This document shows, in pieces, positions 9,480 to 17,839 of a stretch of 64,000 bases of DNA. This DNA comes from Lachnospira sp. (GTDB taxonomy: Bacteria > Bacillota > Clostridia > Lachnospirales > Lachnospiraceae): contig JAGATQ010000016.1 in NCBI GenBank assembly GCA_017621205.1, forward strand, positions 1-64,000, written 5' to 3'. Position numbers and translations under genes: made by a program. The notes beneath the pieces were generated by a model, which had not been told where the DNA came from, searched no databases, and was given only the letters and a program-made list of their open reading frames with translations. Each line of letters opens with the position of its first letter. Positions within the stretch are counted from its first letter, which is position 1.

Positions 9480-10664
9480 CTAATTAAGCCGATACGTTGT
9501 TTTATTCACCGTAATGGATGCAATATCATCTATATCTACCAAACGGTTAAATATAATAGTACAATACCCCTGCTCGTCAGCGGATATATTACTGCTATTA
9601 TCAATCGGTGTCTCACAAGCATGAATACCATCAAGCTCATGCTCCTGTACAATATAACTCGCCTTATTCTTATAGTTCACACATACATAATACACATTGT
9701 CCGAGTCATATAAATCGCTATTATCTATCCCTAATCCGGAATCTTCCATATCAATTCTCATAGAAAGCGGAGAAATATAGATTGCTCCATTGTCTTTATT
9801 AACATACTCTGCTTTCTTGACCGGAGTAAGAAGCGGAATCAAAAGCTCGCTTGTCTTAGTGTCCTCAACATACTTATCAAATGTTTCCGAATCTGCCTCA
9901 AACATCTCTCCCCGGCTGCATGGGTACTCCTGCACCTCCATACTAAGTGTCTTTGTCCCGGCATCATTCGGTTCCATCACCATATAGTCATAGCAATAAA
10001 GTACCTCCTTAGTTGATTTCTCTAAATCAACCAGAATATGTTCCGAACAGGTAGGAAAATGAAACCAAAAGTCTGGCTCTTGGGAAAATTCCGCCCCCCG
10101 ATATTCATTATTAAGCTGACTATATTCGAATGCATTGACTTCTCCTTCTCTTTCCAATTTGAATTCAACAATAGCAGCATTGCCATCATGCACAGAGGAC
10201 AAAATTGTAAGCGTAGTATCCCCAAGTTTTTTTATAATTGGTTTATGATACACATGGCTATCCAACAGCTCCCTGGCTCTATCCAAGTCAACCTCGACAT
10301 ATTCCCTTTCTGGGAAAGTATGGACAAATGGAAATGCCTGCTCATCATATAGCACCTCCTTATGGACTTTAATATTATGCTGCGTTAAATTCCCCCATAT
10401 CCGGTTAAAAAATTCCCCATCTGTCGCTGCATTTACCGCAAGGGGAGCTGCAATAATTAACAGGGAGGCTGCAATCGCTACCTTGACAAGATTACTTCTT
10501 CTCTCAGCAAAAACATTCCTTTGGTATTCTCTAAGCATTTTCTTTTTCCTTTGTTGGTACTCCTTAGAAAATTTATGTACACCTTCTAAATCATCAAAAG
10601 CTTCTATTGATATTTCATAGGTTTTCCAATTTATATAACTCATTTCCTGTTTCATATTCATCAC
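9480..10664 (-). CDS. DUF4179 anti-sigma-like membrane protein
   Basis: A 394-residue protein with a cytoplasmic N-terminus of about 60 residues, a single transmembrane segment (about 62-82, LVKVAIAASLLIIAAPLAVNA) and a large extracytoplasmic domain. The membrane-proximal part matches what I know as DUF4179, regularly encoded after ECF sigma factors, and probably acts as an anti-sigma factor and sensor. Its start lies about 50 bases inside the 3' end of the sigma gene with AAAGG 5 bases ahead, so synthesis of the two is coupled. The stimulus is unknown. Confidence 0.82.
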   Translation of the reverse strand: MMNMKQEMSYINWKTYEISIEAFDDLEGVHKFSKEYQQRKKKMLREYQRNVFAERRSNLVKVAIAASLLIIAAPLAVNAATDGEFFNRIWGNLTQHNIKVHKEVLYDEQAFPFVHTFPEREYVEVDLDRARELLDSHVYHKPIIKKLGDTTLTILSSVHDGNAAIVEFKLEREGEVNAFEYSQLNNEYRGAEFSQEPDFWFHFPTCSEHILVDLEKSTKEVLYCYDYMVMEPNDAGTKTLSMEVQEYPCSRGEMFEADSETFDKYVEDTKTSELLIPLLTPVKKAEYVNKDNGAIYISPLSMRIDMEDSGLGIDNSDLYDSDNVYYVCVNYKNKASYIVQEHELDGIHACETPIDNSSNISADEQGYCTIIFNRLVDIDDIASITVNKTTYRLN

Positions 10665-11169
10665 TGCCTTTCACTATCATCTTCAACATACGCTTTGCCC
10701 TCTCAAAGCGTTTTCTTACATTGGCTTCTGTAATTCCAAGTTCCCGTGCTGTCTCTCTCACAGATAAATTCTTAATAATCAAACATGAAACAACCGCATA
10801 ATACTTGGACGGCAAATCAGAAATTAATTCCTCCATATCCAAAGGCTCTTCCTTCATCTCCTCTCCCGACACATCCTTTATATCTGTAGCTTTATCCGAA
10901 AGATACATCATCTCCTGTTCTCTTCTTTTTTTGTTATAGATATCGATAGAAGCATGTTTTATAACCGTTATCATATACCGCTTACAATCATCCGATTGTA
11001 TATCCTCAAAATATATATTGTGCTTCATCAGTTTTAAAAATGCTTCCTGCACTGCATCCTCTGCTAACTGAACATCCCGCAGAATACTGTAAGCAATCTG
11101 AAACAGCTTTTGTTCATATAACCTATAGCAGCCCTCAATAAATTTTACTGATGCCCTTTTACTATGCAT
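10615..11169 (-). CDS. ECF-type RNA polymerase sigma factor
   Basis: A 184-residue sigma-70 family factor with region 2 (about 14-85, LAEDAVQEAFLKLMKH) and region 4 (about 120-170, with a helix-turn-helix around VRETARELGITEANVRKRF), joined by an acidic linker. Region 3 is absent, as in ECF sigmas. It is co-transcribed with the overlapping DUF4179 gene, its likely antagonist. The regulon is not visible. Confidence 0.92.
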   Translation of the reverse strand: MHSKRASVKFIEGCYRLYEQKLFQIAYSILRDVQLAEDAVQEAFLKLMKHNIYFEDIQSDDCKRYMITVIKHASIDIYNKKRREQEMMYLSDKATDIKDVSGEEMKEEPLDMEELISDLPSKYYAVVSCLIIKNLSVRETARELGITEANVRKRFERAKRMLKMIVKGSDEYETGNELYKLENL

Positions 11170-11338
11170 CTACCCACCTCCTCCTATTTGTGCATTATCC
11201 TATCTAAATAAAGCTCACAACCGTACGTATTGTGCTTACACTATATATAACCAGTATAACAGTTATTTTGTGACAAAAAATAAGATAAAAAATATGTGCA
11301 CCTTAACTGCTAAATAGTGCCACTTGCAACAAAAGGAA

Positions 11339-11367
11339 TTGCCATCTGCACAAATACTTGATACAAT
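11339..11367 (+). promoter_or_regulatory. Promoter of the LytTR-ABC operon
   Basis: TTGCCA (11339-11344), 17-bp spacer, TACAAT (11362-11367). The predicted start of transcription (~11374) lies about 28 bases before ATG 11402, which supports the shorter LytTR start. Confidence 0.65.
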
Positions 11368-11401
11368 ACCTGCAATTATAAAAGGAATGGGAAGGATGCT
11401 A

Positions 11402-11857
11402 ATGAAATATACAATCCGCCAGATTACTGAGGGGGAAGATGAAATTATAATTCAATATCGCAGAATGACCCCGGATATCGAACGTATCTTAAATGTTATC
11501 AATGGAACCAATAAAAAACTTTCGGGCTGGAAGGAAAAAACGCTTACCCTGATAGACCCAAATACTATATTATATATTGAAAGTGTGGATGGCAAGGTCT
11601 TTGCATACACAAAGGAAGACGTGCTCCGGTTGGATTCTTCCCTAAACCAGTTGGAGCAGCTCCTGACGGATATCAATTTCTTCCGGTGCAGCAAATCCAT
11701 GATTGTTAATATTAATAAAGTGGAAAGTCTGAAAAGCCTTCCATCCAACCGCATTGACGCAAGTATGTGCAATGGGGAGCACATCATAATATCAAGAACC
11801 TATGCGTCCGATTTTAGAAAACGATTAAAGCGAGGTGCAGATAATGAAGAAAACTAG
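11402..11857 (+). CDS. LytTR-family DNA-binding regulator
   Basis: About 151 residues. The C-terminal half is a LytTR domain (residues ~45-145), with EKTLTLIDPNTILYIESVDGK and FFRCSKSMIVNINKVESL as its usual anchor segments. There is no receiver domain, as in the LytTR proteins paired with DUF3021 in Firmicutes. The start at 11402 has GGAAGG 6 bases upstream; an earlier in-frame ATG lies within the promoter. It overlaps the next gene by 14 bases and probably controls the ABC exporter that follows, perhaps together with the DUF3021 protein as membrane sensor. Confidence 0.88.
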   Translation: MKYTIRQITEGEDEIIIQYRRMTPDIERILNVINGTNKKLSGWKEKTLTLIDPNTILYIESVDGKVFAYTKEDVLRLDSSLNQLEQLLTDINFFRCSKSMIVNINKVESLKSLPSNRIDASMCNGEHIIISRTYASDFRKRLKRGADNEEN

Positions 11858-12323
11858 GAAATTACTATCCATCTGGGAACACTATATAACAATGGAAATC
11901 GGAGTTGAATTCAAAGCCTGTCTTTATTTTTTCTGCATTCTGTTTTTCTACTCCGTATACAAGGTAATTGATGGCAGCTTAGAAGCCAATATCATACACA
12001 TGACAGAAATGATTTTTCTAACCTATGTCATGGGATATGTACAGGTTTATTTGCTATCCAATTTTGACGAGGGAGAACAACTGCGAGGAAGGGAATTATT
12101 TTACATGGTGCTTTGCACAGGTATCTACACTGTCATTTCCTTTCTCGGCAAATGGTTTGACCAAAATATTGCGGTGACTATTGGATTTGCCTTCTATATG
12201 ATAGCAGTATATCTGTGTGCATTTATTGTCTACCAATCCAAACGGAGAATTGATGAAAAACTTTTAAATGAGGAGCTACAGGCTTTTCAGGAAAGGCAGG
12301 GTGAAAATGAACAAAGTCATTGA
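11844..12323 (+). CDS. DUF3021 family membrane protein
   Basis: About 159 residues with four predicted transmembrane segments (about 24-42, 52-70, 84-102, 112-131) and a charged C-terminal tail. DUF3021 proteins are almost always encoded after a LytTR regulator and are thought to regulate it at the membrane. The start at 11844 has GAGG 8 bases upstream; the upstream GTG at 11835 overlaps that site. It overlaps both neighbours, so all three genes are probably translated in series. Confidence 0.8.
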   Translation: MKKTRKLLSIWEHYITMEIGVEFKACLYFFCILFFYSVYKVIDGSLEANIIHMTEMIFLTYVMGYVQVYLLSNFDEGEQLRGRELFYMVLCTGIYTVISFLGKWFDQNIAVTIGFAFYMIAVYLCAFIVYQSKRRIDEKLLNEELQAFQERQGENEQSH

Positions 12324-13131
12324 AATCAATCATCTAACCAAACATTATGGAAAACACAGGGGAGTTCTTGACATAAGCTTTCACGTCAACGAGGGAGAAA
12401 TCTTTGGCTTTTTAGGTCCGAATGGTGCTGGCAAATCTACTACTATCCGTTCCATGCTGGGACTGATTCGATTTGAAACGGGCAGCATTAAAATTTTAGG
12501 AAAGGACATCCAAAAAGACAAGGAAACGATATTAAACGAAATTGGCTATATGCCATCAGAGGCAATGTTTTATCCTGCCATGAAAGTAAAGGATATTATT
12601 CGAATGGCAGCAGATGTACGAAAAAAAGATTGCCAGCAAGAGGCAGAAAAATTATGTGAGCGGTTACAGGTTGATGTAAATAAAAAAATCAGTGATTTAT
12701 CCTTAGGGAACCGCAAGAAGGTAAGTATTATCTGTGCCATGCAGCATAAGCCGAAGCTGTTTGTTTTTGATGAGCCTACCAGCGGACTAGACCCCCTTAT
12801 GCAAACAGAATTTTTCAAGCTGATTCGGGAATACGTCGCCGGGGGAGCAACCTGTATGTTATCCACGCACGTCCTTTCCGAGGTAAAACAGCATTGTAAA
12901 AATGTAGCAATAATGAAAGAAGGCAGACTGCAATGTGTGGATACTGTAGATAATATTACAAAAACAAGCACAAAAAGAATCCGTATGCTTCGTGACGGAA
13001 AACAGGAGGATTTTATCTTTAAAGGAGACTTAAACGATTTGTCCAAGGAACTCGTGGGGCATGATATTGCAGACATTCTCATTGAGGAACCACCCCTTGA
13101 AGAAATATTTATGCATTTTTATCAGGAATAA
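12307..13131 (+). CDS. ABC transporter ATP-binding protein
   Basis: About 274 residues. It has Walker A GPNGAGKST near residue 38, the signature LSLGNRKK near 135, and Walker B LFVFDEPTSGLDP near 155, followed by a C-terminal regulatory extension. It resembles the BcrA/CcmA group of peptide- or lipid-export ATPases paired with ABC-2 permeases. ATG 12307 has AGGG upstream and overlaps DUF3021 by 17 bases. The partner is the permease downstream. The substrate is unknown; bacitracin-like or membrane-active compounds are plausible by analogy. Confidence 0.92.
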   Translation: MNKVIEINHLTKHYGKHRGVLDISFHVNEGEIFGFLGPNGAGKSTTIRSMLGLIRFETGSIKILGKDIQKDKETILNEIGYMPSEAMFYPAMKVKDIIRMAADVRKKDCQQEAEKLCERLQVDVNKKISDLSLGNRKKVSIICAMQHKPKLFVFDEPTSGLDPLMQTEFFKLIREYVAGGATCMLSTHVLSEVKQHCKNVAIMKEGRLQCVDTVDNITKTSTKRIRMLRDGKQEDFIFKGDLNDLSKELVGHDIADILIEEPPLEEIFMHFYQE

Positions 13132-13171
13132 TACGCAAATAACAATCTGGCTTTTTGCCATGTTTATTAAA

Positions 13172-13202
13172 AACTCAAAACTTCAAGTGCGAAGTTTGAG
13201 TT
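13172..13202 (+). other. Intercistronic hairpin between ATPase and permease genes
   Basis: AACTCAAAACTTC - AAGTGC - GAAGTTTGAGTT forms a 12-bp stem with one bulged A. It lies 40 bases after the ATPase stop and 33 bases before the permease start. It lacks a proper U-run (TTAAAAATT follows), so it is more likely an RNA stability or attenuation element than a full terminator. Confidence 0.55.
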
Positions 13203-13234
13203 AAAAATTAAAAATGGATAGGGAGGAGTAAGCT

Positions 13235-14026
13235 ATGTTTACGATATATAAACATGAAATAAAAACCTACATAAAAACCTTACTGATATGGTTTGCCTGT
13301 GTAGGAGGCATGGGCTTGATGTGCATCCTGCTTTTCTCCAGCATGCAGGATAGCATGGAGGGGATGGCGGAAAGCTTTGCCTCTATGGGAGCATTCTCCG
13401 ATGCCTTTGGAATGAACCAGCTTAGCATTGCCACGCTAACAGGCTTTTACGCAACAGAAATCGGAACCATACACAGCCTGGGCGGGACTATGTTTGCTGC
13501 CATTATCAGCACCACAATGCTGTCGAAGGAAGAGGACGGACATACCAGTGAGTTCCTTTTTTCTCTGCCCATTTCCAGAAGTAAGGTTATCACAGCAAAA
13601 TGGTGTGCCTCTGTAACGCATATTCTTCTATTTAATGTACTCTGCGTCGGTATCTATCTTTTAGGGATTACAATATTGGGCGAAGAAATTGCCATGAAGG
13701 AACTGCTTCTATATCATGTTCTGCAGCTTATGATGCAGCTTGAGCTTGCTGCTATATGCTATGCTATTTCTGCATGTTCAAAGAAAAATAAGTTCGGTCT
13801 GGGACTTGGAATCGTATTGCTTTTTTACGCTTATGATTTAATTGCAAGAGTGATACCAGCCCTTTCCGATTATAAGATACTTAGTCCATTTTCATACGCA
13901 AATGCTGCGGATATATTAAGCACCGGCACCGTCTTAACCGAAGCACTACTGTTGGGAGTCGGTGTTTTAGCGGGATGTATCTGCATAACCTATATGGTGT
14001 ATACGAAAAAAGATTTAGCTGCTTAA
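13235..14026 (+). CDS. ABC-2 type permease
   Basis: A 263-residue polytopic membrane protein with six predicted helices (about 18-38, 68-90, 118-140, 160-180, 190-212, 232-254). It also has the conserved MLSKEEDGHTSEFLFSLPI stretch near residue 88, common to ABC-2 permeases. It has a strong GGAGGAG site. It forms the export pore for the ATPase upstream. It lacks further subunits, so the complex is presumably a homodimeric permease with two ATPases. Confidence 0.88.
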   Translation: MFTIYKHEIKTYIKTLLIWFACVGGMGLMCILLFSSMQDSMEGMAESFASMGAFSDAFGMNQLSIATLTGFYATEIGTIHSLGGTMFAAIISTTMLSKEEDGHTSEFLFSLPISRSKVITAKWCASVTHILLFNVLCVGIYLLGITILGEEIAMKELLLYHVLQLMMQLELAAICYAISACSKKNKFGLGLGIVLLFYAYDLIARVIPALSDYKILSPFSYANAADILSTGTVLTEALLLGVGVLAGCICITYMVYTKKDLAA

Positions 14027-14122
14027 CAGGCATATATAGGGATGAATCTGGTCATCGTATGTTTTTATTTCAGAAATGAGTGCAGCAAGCATAATCAGCA
14101 GTAAAATGAAAAATACAATCAT
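14015..14122 (-). CDS. Possible 35-residue membrane peptide
   Basis: A small open frame beginning MIVFFILLLIMLAALISEIK and ending CLLSS. Its ATG lies five bases after the stop of the 196-residue gene upstream, and the end of that gene (GGGGGAAG) provides a good ribosome binding site 7 bases away. It is one hydrophobic helix with a short polar tail. It converges with and overlaps the 3' end of the plus-strand permease by 12 bases. It could be a real leaderless small membrane protein or a chance frame. Confidence 0.4.
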   Translation of the reverse strand: MIVFFILLLIMLAALISEIKTYDDQIHPYICLLSS

Positions 14123-14126
14123 TTAT

Positions 14127-14717
14127 TTACTTCCCCCAATCCTCTATTAATGCTTTCGTCCAGTATTTCTTGGGCAAAATCATAACCGACTTACAATACT
14201 CTGGTGCTGTAATGATTGGCACAACACTACCCTTTAAGGTTCTCTTTGGCAAATGCTTACGAAATACCATCAAGGCAAGGAATGTCATATCCATAACGGG
14301 GCTATCCCCTGATGACGCCCGAAAACTAAAAGAAGACCGATCCATTTCATCTCGTATCACGGCAACAATCTCCCTTAATTCCTGAGGGGTATCCTGTTCC
14401 GTTTTATCTTTATAATAAAAGAGTGTATGTGCAAATTGTCTTAAAACCCAAGGATTGCGTTCAGCCAAAGGGTCTGTCGTATATATAAGGTTTGCCGGAT
14501 GATTTGTTTGTGGAAAATAGCGAAACAGGATTTCATTCGCTTGCACAATATAACCATAATAGATTTTTCCATGGGTACAAAGAGTACTTTTTTCCTTGTA
14601 GATAGAATAAAGTGCATCCTTAGGGGTCATCCATTCCGGACAGGGAAGTGTTTTCAAAAAAAGTGGTTTATCAGCGTAACGGGCACGCATTTCTTCTAAT
14701 TCTTTTTGGTAATCCAT
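14127..14717 (-). CDS. Conserved hypothetical protein
   Basis: 196 residues, soluble, with no signal peptide. It is rich in aromatic and basic residues, with motifs such as PCPEWMTPKDALYSIY (about 26-41) and a helical C-terminus. I do not recognise the family. It has its own ribosome binding site (AAGGAGATACACA) and no functional neighbours except the possible small peptide immediately downstream. Function unknown. Confidence 0.65.
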   Translation of the reverse strand: MDYQKELEEMRARYADKPLFLKTLPCPEWMTPKDALYSIYKEKSTLCTHGKIYYGYIVQANEILFRYFPQTNHPANLIYTTDPLAERNPWVLRQFAHTLFYYKDKTEQDTPQELREIVAVIRDEMDRSSFSFRASSGDSPVMDMTFLALMVFRKHLPKRTLKGSVVPIITAPEYCKSVMILPKKYWTKALIEDWGK

Positions 14718-14935
14718 TGTGTATCTCCTTTATAAATTTTTATATTCGTTCGTTAATTGTGAAACAGAGCAGAGCAAATCAGAGCACCTCTTAATCTATT
14801 TATCTATTCCTTCTCCTCTTAATTATACTCAATATAGTATCTGTTAGCAAATGATTATCTTATAAAATTTTATCATTATCTTACGTTTCATAACTAAACA
14901 AGGAAAACACAAATATTTGTTCTTATTCATAAAAA

Positions 14936-14972
14936 ATAATGCTATATTGCCCTCTCTGCAATATAGCATTAT
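14936..14972 (-). terminator. bioY terminator
   Basis: A perfect 15-bp stem (plus strand 14936-14950 with 14958-14972) and 7-base loop, followed on the minus strand by TTTTTT. It lies 10 bases after the bioY stop. Confidence 0.92.
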
Positions 14973-14981
14973 CATGAACAT

Positions 14982-15611
14982 TTACACCAATTGATTCTTT
15001 CTCAAGGTTGCCCGAAGCGGAATACCAACAACAATCGCAATGACAATTTTCATAGCATCCCCCGGTAAAAAAGGTATCACACAGACTGCCAGAACACTAT
15101 TAATATAGGCTGCTCTAAATTCCATTCCCTGTTGAAGCATATACCAAGCCGTACCAAAAACATAACATATGAAAAGCCCTAGCAACATCCCTGCTACATA
15201 GAGAACAATCCGAAAAAGCGTCGTCTTACTTTTCGTTGAGCATTCTTTTCTACTGGCAAAATCAATAATGATTCCTGTCGCAATCGCAGTAAAAACAAAG
15301 CCAATTAGATATCCCCCAGTGGGTCCCACAAGCTTTGCCGGTCCCCCGGTAAAACCAGAAAATACGGGTATACCAACCAACCCAATCAGTAAATAAAGCA
15401 CATAACTAAGTGTTCCTCTCTTCCATCCTAATGCAAATACCGCAATATAAATCATTAAATTGGTAAAGGAAATGGGTACCAGAGTAAAGGGCAGTGGAAT
15501 CGAAAAAGGGGCTACGACACATATCATTGCTGCCATCACTGCTATTAGTGTCATTTGCAGAATTTTCTTTGATTGGCTCACACCTGTTGCCATTGTGTTG
15601 TTATTTTCCAT
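14982..15611 (-). CDS. bioY: Biotin transporter substrate-binding subunit BioY
   Basis: The S-component of an ECF-type biotin uptake system: 209 residues, six predicted transmembrane helices. It carries the family stretch FTGGPAKLVGPTGGYLIGF (about 87-105), which forms the biotin site. It is a single-gene unit with its own terminator. No energising EcfAAT module is in the window; a shared one elsewhere in the genome is expected. Two BirA-type operators at the promoter show that it is repressed when biotin is plentiful. Confidence 0.94.
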   Translation of the reverse strand: MENNNTMATGVSQSKKILQMTLIAVMAAMICVVAPFSIPLPFTLVPISFTNLMIYIAVFALGWKRGTLSYVLYLLIGLVGIPVFSGFTGGPAKLVGPTGGYLIGFVFTAIATGIIIDFASRKECSTKSKTTLFRIVLYVAGMLLGLFICYVFGTAWYMLQQGMEFRAAYINSVLAVCVIPFLPGDAMKIVIAIVVGIPLRATLRKNQLV

Positions 15612-15644
15612 TGTTTTATCTCCTTTTAGAACTTTAAAATCTCA

Positions 15645-15736
15645 AATGTAAACCATTCCATTATAATTGGTTTACATTCGAGATTATATCATGCCAGGCG
15701 AAAATGTCAACCGATTTTTGTTATCGGTTTACATTT
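15645..15736 (-). promoter_or_regulatory. bioY promoter with two BirA-type operators
   Basis: Minus strand: perfect TTGACA (plus 15705-15710), 16-bp spacer, perfect TATAAT (plus 15683-15688). Operator 1 (plus 15645-15678) is a perfect inverted repeat AATGTAAACCA-N12-TGGTTTACATT over the transcription start. Operator 2 (plus 15702-15736) has 14-bp arms with one mismatch and overlaps the -35. Both fit the Firmicute biotin-repressor pattern of TGTAAACC-type half-sites separated by about 14 bp. Confidence 0.88.
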
Positions 15737-15805
15737 TTTCTTATACAATTTTACATATAGGGCAGCCATTAAAAAACTTGTTGTAAATTCGAACGGCATA
15801 AAACC

Positions 15806-16309
15806 CTACAACGCATATTCCATAATATAATCATCCATTACAAATCCGTTACCGATATCCGCTGCCTCCTCTTTTACTGTAACAAATCCCCAATTCTTAT
15901 ATACATCCACCGAATGTCCATTTCCACGGTTTACCGTTAAGTAAATCACCTTAAGCTGATACGCTGTAGCAATTCCTTTTAAAAATTCAAACGTCTGCGA
16001 AGCATAACCTTTCCCACGATAAGATTTTAACAAATATAATTTACTCAAAAATAGCTTCTTTGTATCCTCCTCGATATGGATACCAACATAACCAATAGAG
16101 ATGCTATTTAATTCCAAAAGAAAATAATCATAGCCCTCTTTGGTAATCTGCTTTGTCAAAGCCTTCTCCGACTGAAAACGCTCCACCATATAATCCACCT
16201 GCTCCACAGTAATAATTCCCGGAAAAAACTCATGCCACACCTTATCTGCAAGACTGGCAAGAAGGCAAATCTGCTCCTTCGTCTCCACTGGTATAAATTG
16301 TAACTTCAT
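15806..16309 (-). CDS. GNAT-family N-acetyltransferase
   Basis: About 167 residues with the acetyl-CoA binding motif A LLKSYRGKGYASQTFEFLKG near residue 100 (R-G-K-G-Y-A) and a motif B segment VNRGNGHSVDVYKNWGF. The start at 16309 (MKLQFIPVE) has GAGG 8 bases upstream; the longer frame lacks a site and runs into the upstream gene. It follows the 82-residue gene by 43 bases and may be the last gene of the rnf transcript. The substrate is unknown. Confidence 0.85.
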   Translation of the reverse strand: MKLQFIPVETKEQICLLASLADKVWHEFFPGIITVEQVDYMVERFQSEKALTKQITKEGYDYFLLELNSISIGYVGIHIEEDTKKLFLSKLYLLKSYRGKGYASQTFEFLKGIATAYQLKVIYLTVNRGNGHSVDVYKNWGFVTVKEEAADIGNGFVMDDYIMEYAL

Positions 16310-16352
16310 TTTTGTACCTCGCTTTTTATTTCTTAGGTTTTTATAATCTCCA

Positions 16353-16601
16353 TCATTCCAAAAACAATAAAATAAGACAACCTTCCTTTTTATCCCAGAC
16401 AGCTTCTGCACCCTCAACCGAAGCAACAATTGTACGAATTTGTTGCATACGTTCCTCTACCATATCCCATTTTTTCTTATGAAAATAAAAATAGTACTGG
16501 GTCACATCTGTTGCGTATGCTACCCGGTCTGGCAATAGTCCGGTCTTCTCATATAAAAGCTGACAATAATCCCTGTTACTGTGCCAAAATCTTCTCGCCA
16601 T
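16353..16601 (-). CDS. Small conserved-looking protein of unknown function
   Basis: 82 residues, no signal or membrane segment, basic N-terminus (MARRFWHSNRDY) and alpha/beta character. Its ATG lies six bases after the stop of the thioesterase gene, with GAGG well placed, so it is translated in the same operon. I do not recognise it. Confidence 0.6.
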   Translation of the reverse strand: MARRFWHSNRDYCQLLYEKTGLLPDRVAYATDVTQYYFYFHKKKWDMVEERMQQIRTIVASVEGAEAVWDKKEGCLILLFLE

Positions 16602-16607
16602 GTTCCC

Positions 16608-17027
16608 TCATTCCTCTATAATGCTCCGGTTCATAATATAAAAGGTGAAGGTGCCCGTCTCCACAAGCTCTCCACGGTCATCCGTCAGGCAGACATCATA
16701 TACGGATATCTGTTTCCCATCCCGCACAGCCCTTGCCTCACAATATATTTTCCCAGTGTTTATAGCAGGCTTTAAATAATTCATGCTACCTGTTACTGTC
16801 GTCGCATAGTTGCCACAGGAGCAGGCCGCACAGCCACTAATAACATCTGCCAGTGTATACAATGCCCCTCCATGCACAGAACGATAAGGATTCAAGTGTC
16901 TTTCATGAATCCTCATCTCTCCCTTGGCATATCCTTCTTCGTATTCTGTCAGCGAAATATCCATATCAAGAATATATGGATTCTGTTCTACAATATCATA
17001 CATCGCCTGTTTTATTTTTGGATTCAT
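16608..17027 (-). CDS. PaaI/YbgC-type hotdog thioesterase
   Basis: About 139 residues with the PaaI motif NPYRSVHGGALYTLAD (about 46-61), whose HGG segment forms the CoA thioester site. It probably hydrolyses acyl- or aryl-CoA thioesters. The start at 17027 (MNPKIKQ) has GGGAGAAG upstream; the longer frame reads through rnfB in another frame and has no site. It overlaps the 3' end of rnfB by 32 bases, so it is translated from the rnf transcript. Confidence 0.85.
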   Translation of the reverse strand: MNPKIKQAMYDIVEQNPYILDMDISLTEYEEGYAKGEMRIHERHLNPYRSVHGGALYTLADVISGCAACSCGNYATTVTGSMNYLKPAINTGKIYCEARAVRDGKQISVYDVCLTDDRGELVETGTFTFYIMNRSIIEE

Positions 17028-17826
17028 CTTCTTCTCCCTGTACATGGATAATCTTTTTCGGACATTTGGAAACACAGGCACCACAATGGGTACATTTCTC
17101 CTGATTGATATGTGCCACATTATCGGTTACTGTAACAGCATCAAATTCACAGGCTTTTACACAAAGCCCACAGCCAATACATCCAACAGAGCATGCCTGC
17201 ATTACATCCTTACCCTTATCCTTCGAACTGCAATCCACCACCTGTCCAGCAGTTTCCGGTATCAGTTCAATCAGATTTTTCGGGCAGGCATCAACACATT
17301 TTCCACACGCCTTACATGCTTCCTTATCCACCACTGCAATTCCATCTACCACATGAATCGCATCAAAAGGACATGCCTTTACACAATTTCCAAAACCAAG
17401 ACACCCATAGGAGCATGCCTTCGGGCCACCTCCTGGCGCCATGGATGCCAGCAGACAATCCTTCGGTCCACTGTATTCATAGCCCTCCTTCGCCACATCA
17501 CAAGTTCCTGCACAGTTAACATGGGCAATCATCCGCACCCCTGTTCCCGCTTCCACTCCCATAATAGCCGCAATTGCAGCAGTCACAGCATCTCCTCCTA
17601 CCGGACATGCAGAAACCTCTGCTTCGCCCTTCGCAATCGCCGCAGCCAATCCATCGCAGCCGGCATAGCCACATCCACCGCAATTATTGCCCGGAAGCTC
17701 GGCACGAACCGCCTCTTCCCTCTCATCAACAGCTACTTTAAATTTCTCGGAAAAGAAACAAAGAAATAATCCAATCACCAGTCCTGCTACACCAACAATT
17801 GCTGTTGCAAGTATCACACTACTCAT
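16996..17826 (-). CDS. rnfB: Rnf complex subunit B, polyferredoxin
   Basis: Electron-entry subunit that accepts electrons from reduced ferredoxin. Of 276 residues, one N-terminal helix (about 5-26) anchors it. It is followed by the Fe-S domain NCGGCGYAGC, and then by further cysteine clusters: CSYGC...GNCVKACP, CKACGKCVDACP, CSVGCIGCGLCVKAC and CTHCGACVSKCP. This multi-cluster form is typical of clostridial and acetogenic Rnf and longer than that of enterobacteria. Last rnf gene, 13 bases after rnfA. Confidence 0.96.
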   Translation of the reverse strand: MSSVILATAIVGVAGLVIGLFLCFFSEKFKVAVDEREEAVRAELPGNNCGGCGYAGCDGLAAAIAKGEAEVSACPVGGDAVTAAIAAIMGVEAGTGVRMIAHVNCAGTCDVAKEGYEYSGPKDCLLASMAPGGGPKACSYGCLGFGNCVKACPFDAIHVVDGIAVVDKEACKACGKCVDACPKNLIELIPETAGQVVDCSSKDKGKDVMQACSVGCIGCGLCVKACEFDAVTVTDNVAHINQEKCTHCGACVSKCPKKIIHVQGEEDESKNKTGDV

Positions 17827-17839
17827 AGCTTTTCCTCCT

